DNA of 9,345 nt from Phycisphaerae bacterium (GTDB lineage Bacteria; Planctomycetota; Phycisphaerae; UBA1845; UTPLA1): contig JAFGQA010000232.1 in the NCBI GenBank assembly GCA_016935885.1, positions 1 through 9,345 of the forward strand. The letters run 5' to 3'. This document shows positions 5,525 through 9,345 of this stretch, piece by piece; the stretch's first letter is position 1; the number at the start of each line of letters is the position of its first letter. The translations under genes were made by a program, and so were the position numbers. Under the pieces are notes generated by a model. It saw only the letters and a list, made by a program, of their open reading frames with translations, did no database searches and was not told the DNA's origin.

Positions 5525-7411
5525 ATGGAAGACAGAGCGACCGTCCCATCTGGTTCGAGGTCGGACGACAGCGTGGCCACCGGCCCGAGCGGCGAGCTCC
5601 GACTCGGATCACGGCAACGACGTGAACAGGTATTCGCCGTGCTTCTGTGTCTGGCGGGGCTGTCGGTCTCGGCCGTGTTCGCGTGCATCTCGCCGGAGGG
5701 GATCGTCCAGTTCGACGACCTGACGCATTACCTGTATGCCAAGTGGGCCTGGCTGTGGCCGGCGTATCTGCTGGACGATTGGGGGCGGCCGGGATTCACC
5801 GCGCTGTACTTCCTGCCGGCGAGGCTCGGCTGGACGGCGTGCCGGCTGCTGTCGGCGATCCTGACGGCCGCCAGCGCGTGGTTTGCATTCCGCATCGCCA
5901 AGAAGATGGGGCTCCGCCGAGCATGGGCAGTGGTGCCGTTGTGCTACGCGCAGCCGCTCTTCTTCCAGTTGTCGCAGACGACGCTGACGGAGACGGCGAT
6001 GGCGTTTTACCTGACGCTGGCCGTCTATCTGGCCCAAAAGAGACGATGGTCTTTATCTGCCGCCATCCTGTCGGTCGGATTCACTACGCGACACGAGGCG
6101 ATCATCTTCCTGCCCGTCTGGATCTGGTTCGCCTGGCGCCGCAACGCGCCGATGCCGTCGTGGTCGCCAAACGGCAAGCCAACGGCGGGCCGCCAAACGG
6201 CAAGCCAGCCGCGGGCCGCCAAACGGCAAGCCAGCCGCGGGTTGCCAAGCGGCAAGTTGTGGCGTGGCATCGTCACGCAGATCGCCGGGTTGTGGCGGCT
6301 GTGGCCACTGCTGTGGGCACCCTTGGTGGTCAATGCGCTGGCGCCCATCGTGGGTCTGAAACCGGCGGTCCTTCGGCTCCTTGAACCGGCGCCGTCCGGG
6401 CAGTACGGCCACGGCGGATGGCTGACGTTCTTCTCCCGTGCCTTGGAGGCGTGGGGACCCGGGGTGACGGTGCTGGCGATGACCGGCATTGGGATCGTGT
6501 GGAGGAAGACGCGAGGCGGCGCCTTGGCGGCGGCCTGTGTGGCGGTCTACTTCTGCACGCACACCACCGTCCGCGCACTGGGGCTGTATGACTCCGGCGG
6601 GTACGCGCGATTCCTTGTGCCGATCTCGCCGCTCGTGGCGATCGCGGCCCTGGCCGGCTGGCAACGGCTTTGGGCGGCGGAGGTCCGGCCGCAACGGGCA
6701 GCGGTCATGCTTGCGGCGGGCTCGATGCTCCTGTTGTGGATCGCGATGGAGCGGCAACTCGTTCTCCACGCGGCGAATCTGGACGAGGCGGCCCACCTGC
6801 CTCGCCTGCACGAGGCGACCACATCGGTGCGACTCGCAACCGCCACGGTAGTCGTTCTGGCGGTGGTGGCAGTCGCAGGCGCGTCGGCACGCCGCGTCGC
6901 CCGATACACGAAGGTGCTGATGCCGACGGCGTTGGCGGTGATGATTCTGCTGGCAAGTTACGCGCTTTGCCATCCGCTCTGGAAATGCCCCGAAGCGTAC
7001 ATCACCGAGGATCTTGAGAGGTGGTTGGCGAACAACGGGCTGGGCGACCGCGAAGTCATCTCGGCGAACGTCTGGGTGGATTACGTCACGGGGCAGGAGT
7101 TGCCGCCATACCGCCCATCCGTTCGCAGGCGCCTGGAACAGGCCCCGATCGGGTCGCTGTTTGTTTGGGACAGACAGTTTGCGGCTTCGGCGGGCCACGC
7201 CCTGGCGTTGGCGGAATTCCAGGATAGCGAGGCATTCCGGCGGATTCGCATCACGCGGCCTGTGCCATTCGAGCACGAACCCTATCTAACCGTATTCGAG
7301 AAAACGCGGCCGTGGGGGCCGACCACCGAGGACTCGAGCAACCTGACTACTCCGGAACAAAGGACTAACGATGACGTCAACAGCGTTGCGGGGACCGGTC
7401 CAAGCGGGTAG
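5525..7411 (+). CDS. GT39/ArnT-like polytopic membrane glycosyltransferase
   Basis: A 628-residue integral membrane protein of the GT-C fold, which transfers sugars from polyprenyl-phosphate donors on the outer face of the inner membrane. The first helix is at about 36-55. The following loop carries an acidic pair in FDDLTHYLYAKW (D64, D65), matching the position of the catalytic Asp/Glu in the GT39/PMT/ArnT families. Many hydrophobic helices follow, for example around residues 98-118, 160-173, 185-211 and 250-275, with a C-terminal soluble part from about 490 and a disordered tail. The acceptor and sugar cannot be told. The ATG at 5525 has only a weak purine-rich gtgag upstream; a GTG at 5513 is an in-frame alternative. 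A 26-bp tandem repeat lies within the gene at residues 214-240, in a basic, probably cytoplasmic loop. The BamD-like gene is 219 bp upstream and the phosphodiesterase 200 bp downstream. Confidence 0.8.
   Translation: MEDRATVPSGSRSDDSVATGPSGELRLGSRQRREQVFAVLLCLAGLSVSAVFACISPEGIVQFDDLTHYLYAKWAWLWPAYLLDDWGRPGFTALYFLPARLGWTACRLLSAILTAASAWFAFRIAKKMGLRRAWAVVPLCYAQPLFFQLSQTTLTETAMAFYLTLAVYLAQKRRWSLSAAILSVGFTTRHEAIIFLPVWIWFAWRRNAPMPSWSPNGKPTAGRQTASQPRAAKRQASRGLPSGKLWRGIVTQIAGLWRLWPLLWAPLVVNALAPIVGLKPAVLRLLEPAPSGQYGHGGWLTFFSRALEAWGPGVTVLAMTGIGIVWRKTRGGALAAACVAVYFCTHTTVRALGLYDSGGYARFLVPISPLVAIAALAGWQRLWAAEVRPQRAAVMLAAGSMLLLWIAMERQLVLHAANLDEAAHLPRLHEATTSVRLATATVVVLAVVAVAGASARRVARYTKVLMPTALAVMILLASYALCHPLWKCPEAYITEDLERWLANNGLGDREVISANVWVDYVTGQELPPYRPSVRRRLEQAPIGSLFVWDRQFAASAGHALALAEFQDSEAFRRIRITRPVPFEHEPYLTVFEKTRPWGPTTEDSSNLTTPEQRTNDDVNSVAGTGPSG
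6165..6268 (+). repeat. 26-bp tandem repeat within the glycosyltransferase gene
   Basis: There are three near-identical 26-bp copies at 6165-6190, 6191-6216 and 6217-6242, then a decayed fourth at 6243-6268. Each of the three carries the core cgccaaacggcaagcc, and copies 2 and 3 differ only at their last base. The unit is not a multiple of three, so the core is read as PNGKP, RQTAS and AKRQA in successive copies. Three copies (78 bp) restore the frame. The fourth unit forms a small hairpin, ttgcc-aagc-ggcaa, at 6242-6255. Confidence 0.9.
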
Positions 7412-7598
7412 CATACCTCGGCGAATCCGCGCGGCGCTGTAAGCCATAAGATCGGTTTTCAAGGAGTCTTCATGCCTGGACTGTCGGCTTCCGGTCGAAG
7501 GGCGTGGCAACCGGGCAAGTGGTCCGCCAAACGGCAAGCCCGATCAAGGTACAGCTGATGACTCGCCGTTCACGGCCGATGGATGACAGTTCCGTTTC
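7412..7598. other. Intergenic region with a solo copy of the 26-bp repeat core
   Basis: No gene is supported here. At 7525-7540 it holds cgccaaacggcaagcc, identical over 16 bases to the core of the repeat inside the upstream glycosyltransferase gene. Just before it, ggcaaccgggcaag (7506-7519) looks like a further decayed unit. No convincing promoter or terminator was found. The downstream start codon at 7612 depends on its own ribosome binding site. Confidence 0.6.
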
Positions 7599-7605
7599 GA
7601 GGTGA
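7599..7605 (+). promoter_or_regulatory. Ribosome binding site fixing a GTG start
   Basis: GAGGTGA lies six bases before GTG at 7612. This pairing supports the non-ATG start, which also leaves a normal distance to the first catalytic motif. Confidence 0.75.
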
Positions 7606-7611
7606 CAGATT

Positions 7612-9264
7612 GTGAAACAGAAAGATTCCACCCGCACCCGGCAGGAGAAGCCGCCATTCTCGCGTGTGCTGCTGATCGGCCTGGATGGGGCGACGTTCGA
7701 CGTGCTGGAACCGCTCATGGAGCGCAACCTGATGCCGGAGTTGAAGTCGCTGATTCACGGCGGCACCTCGGCGAGGCTCGAATCGACCAAGCCGCCGATC
7801 ACCCCCGCGGCGTGGACGACGTTCATGACGGGCAAGGGCCCCGGCAGGCACGGCATCATCGACTTTCTGCGATACGACCCGGCGCGTCATCACCTTTCAT
7901 TCAACAACAACCAGAAGATCAGCCAGAAGACGATCTGGCAGATCCTCAGCGAGAAGCGGTACAGGGTCGGCTCGATCAACGTGCCGATGACGTTCCCGCC
8001 TGAGCCGGTGAACGGCTTCATGATTAGTGGCTTCGACACGCCCCCGGGCCGGGATTTCACGTATCCCAAGGAGCTCCAAACCGAACTGTTGGCCAGGTAT
8101 CCGGACTACACGCACGAGAAGAAGTGGGAACGCAGGGCGTTCGGCGGAGATCAACTGTTTGCCCGGAATCTGGACTACATCTCGCAGAGTTTCGATCGCG
8201 GGTACGAGTTGGCGAAGTTCTGCGGGGAGAAGTACGGCTGGGACGTGATGATGGTGCTGTTCAAGCTTGTGGATAACTTGCAGCACAAGGCGTGGCGATA
8301 TCTCGATCCCCGAACGCGTGACAGAAGCCCAGCCCGGCGCGACATGACCATCGACTGCCTGGCCAGGCTGGACGCGGTTCTGGGCAAGCTGAAGCATCTG
8401 GCGAAGGAACACGACGCGACGATGCTGGTGATATCCGATCACGGGCACGGCAGCCTCGATGGCAAGGCGCAGCCAAACCTACTGCTCGCCCACTGGGGGT
8501 ACCTGGGTCTGCGCAGCACCGTGGCCCGGGCCAGGACGCGCAGCCAGGTGTGGTGGCGGCGGCTGACGAAATCGCGCAACGGTTCTCCAGTGGGCAGCCC
8601 GGACCAGGATCTGGCGGTGGACTGGTCGCAAACACGGGCATGCGTTCTGCACGCGGGCATCTACGGCTTCCTGTATCTCAATCTGAAGGGGCGACAACCC
8701 GATGGCATCGGCACCGTCGATCCGTCGGAATTCGAGTCCTTGCGCAGCGAGATTCGCGAGAGACTGCTGGCGGCCAAGTGCAAGGACCGCACCGGCCACG
8801 AGATGACCATCTTCCCCGAGGTGTACACAACTGAGGAGTTGTACGGCTGCGGCCGAGACGAGTACCCGTGGATGCCCGACCTGTTGCTGGCGCCGGCCGA
8901 CGGCCTGGCCGTAGTGAAGAAGATCCGGGGACGGTCGCCGGTCCGATGGGTGCCGCTCAGCCGTCTGGAGGGCACACATCGGCTGCACGGCCTTTTCGTC
9001 GCCTATGGACCGAAGATCTCGGCGGGCAAGAAGATCCGGTCGCACATCGCCGACATCACGCCAACGGTATTGGCCGGCCTGGGCGAACGCGTGCCCGCGG
9101 ACATGGACGGGCGGGTAATTCGCGAGATGTTCGACGAGCCGGTCCGGGTGGACTACGAGCCACCGCAAGAGCGCAAGGTCGATGAACTCGAGGAGCCCGC
9201 GCTCAGCAAGAAGCAAATGAAGGAAGTGGCGGCCCGCCTGGGAGACTTGGGGTACTTGGACTAG
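7612..9264 (+). CDS. Alkaline-phosphatase-superfamily type I phosphodiesterase
   Basis: A 550-residue enzyme of the type I phosphodiesterase/nucleotide pyrophosphatase group. Family members use two metal ions to hydrolyse or transfer phosphoesters. The motifs appear in the right order: LLIGLDGATFDVL with metal ligand D25; PPITPAAWTTFMTGKGPGRH with probable nucleophile T64; VDNLQHKAWRY with D221 and H225; VISDHGHGSL with D276 and H277; and GTHRLHGLFVAYGP with H456. The C-terminal DITPTVLAGLGERVPADMDG and the closing KEVAARLGDLGYLD are also typical of the family. No signal peptide is visible, so it is probably cytoplasmic or membrane-peripheral. The substrate is unknown; related genes often lie near surface-glycan genes, and here a GT39-type enzyme is directly upstream. 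Translation begins at GTG. Confidence 0.88.
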   Translation: MKQKDSTRTRQEKPPFSRVLLIGLDGATFDVLEPLMERNLMPELKSLIHGGTSARLESTKPPITPAAWTTFMTGKGPGRHGIIDFLRYDPARHHLSFNNNQKISQKTIWQILSEKRYRVGSINVPMTFPPEPVNGFMISGFDTPPGRDFTYPKELQTELLARYPDYTHEKKWERRAFGGDQLFARNLDYISQSFDRGYELAKFCGEKYGWDVMMVLFKLVDNLQHKAWRYLDPRTRDRSPARRDMTIDCLARLDAVLGKLKHLAKEHDATMLVISDHGHGSLDGKAQPNLLLAHWGYLGLRSTVARARTRSQVWWRRLTKSRNGSPVGSPDQDLAVDWSQTRACVLHAGIYGFLYLNLKGRQPDGIGTVDPSEFESLRSEIRERLLAAKCKDRTGHEMTIFPEVYTTEELYGCGRDEYPWMPDLLLAPADGLAVVKKIRGRSPVRWVPLSRLEGTHRLHGLFVAYGPKISAGKKIRSHIADITPTVLAGLGERVPADMDGRVIREMFDEPVRVDYEPPQERKVDELEEPALSKKQMKEVAARLGDLGYLD

Positions 9265-9322
9265 CAGCCCGTGGTAAAAGGGAAAACAGCGGATCGGAAA
9301 CGCCGTTCCTGACCGTAAAAAC

Positions 9323-9345
9323 CACCGGCGAGACGCCGGTGCCAC
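9323..9345. repeat. Palindromic repeat at the window edge
   Basis: An 8-bp stem, caccggcg/cgccggtg, closes over a 3-nt loop (aga) at 9323-9341 and is followed by gccac. The shared ggtgccac (9338-9345) also occurs at 31-38, so this looks like the left part of another copy of the repeat family seen at the window start, cut by the window end. There is no T-run directly after the stem inside the window, so it is not called as a terminator. Confidence 0.55.

Noticed and set aside
6165..6268. CRISPR-like array
   Set aside because: The 26-bp copies are directly adjacent with no spacers, and they are read through as part of a protein-coding gene.
6053..7276. Long open frame on the minus strand opposite the glycosyltransferase gene
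   Set aside because: The product is an Arg/Gln/His-rich sequence without domains. The plus strand encodes clear membrane helices in the same region.
8479..9345. Open frame on the minus strand opposite the phosphodiesterase end
   Set aside because: It lies opposite well-conserved phosphodiesterase motifs and has no recognisable features.
9323..9345. Intrinsic terminator after the phosphodiesterase gene
   Set aside because: The hairpin is strong, but no T-run follows it in the window, and its sequence matches the intergenic repeat family.

Overview
The window looks like a piece of a GC-rich planctomycete chromosome, probably from the Phycisphaerae side of the phylum. This is inferred from protein style, not from a marker gene. 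The clues are a secreted protein combining cysteine-rich CC..C..C..GG..G..TVCLG repeats with a C-terminal dockerin/EF-hand-like domain, an ECF sigma factor followed by an unusual one-TM partner, a BamD-like protein with a signal peptide, and many short palindromic repeats between genes. No rRNA, tRNA, CRISPR array, integrase or transposase gene was seen.

Layout. Positions 1-404 are non-coding and hold a nested palindromic repeat (1-133). A well-placed AGGAGGAG then leads into a secreted modular protein (405-1991). It has a signal peptide, a PepSY/FTP-like N-terminal region, a segment with clan CD (gingipain/caspase-like) His and Cys motifs, two cysteine-rich repeats and a dockerin-like end. 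It converges on a minus-strand pair: an ECF sigma-70 factor (3226-3849) and a membrane-anchored putative anti-sigma or regulator protein (2155-3102). The 123-bp gap between these two is almost filled by a 105-bp segment with 26-nt imperfect terminal inverted repeats. A 433-bp gene-free divergent region (3850-4282) follows.

The right half is a plus-strand series: a BamD/YfiO-like TPR protein (4283-5305), a polytopic GT39/ArnT-like membrane glycosyltransferase (5525-7411) and an alkaline-phosphatase-superfamily type I phosphodiesterase (7612-9264, GTG start). The roughly 200-bp gaps between them carry small repeats. The three would fit a role in cell-envelope assembly or surface glycan modification. 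That link rests on adjacency and family roles only, and the gaps are wide enough that a single operon is not proven.

The most unusual structure is a 26-bp tandem repeat inside the glycosyltransferase gene (6165-6242, plus a decayed fourth unit). Because 26 is not a multiple of 3, each copy is read in a different frame, and three copies together restore the frame. Gain or loss of one copy would truncate the enzyme. A solo copy of the same core lies in the intergenic region before the phosphodiesterase gene. The second point of interest is the secreted protein with clan CD-like motifs. The rest of the window is ordinary, and I see no clear undescribed multi-gene system.
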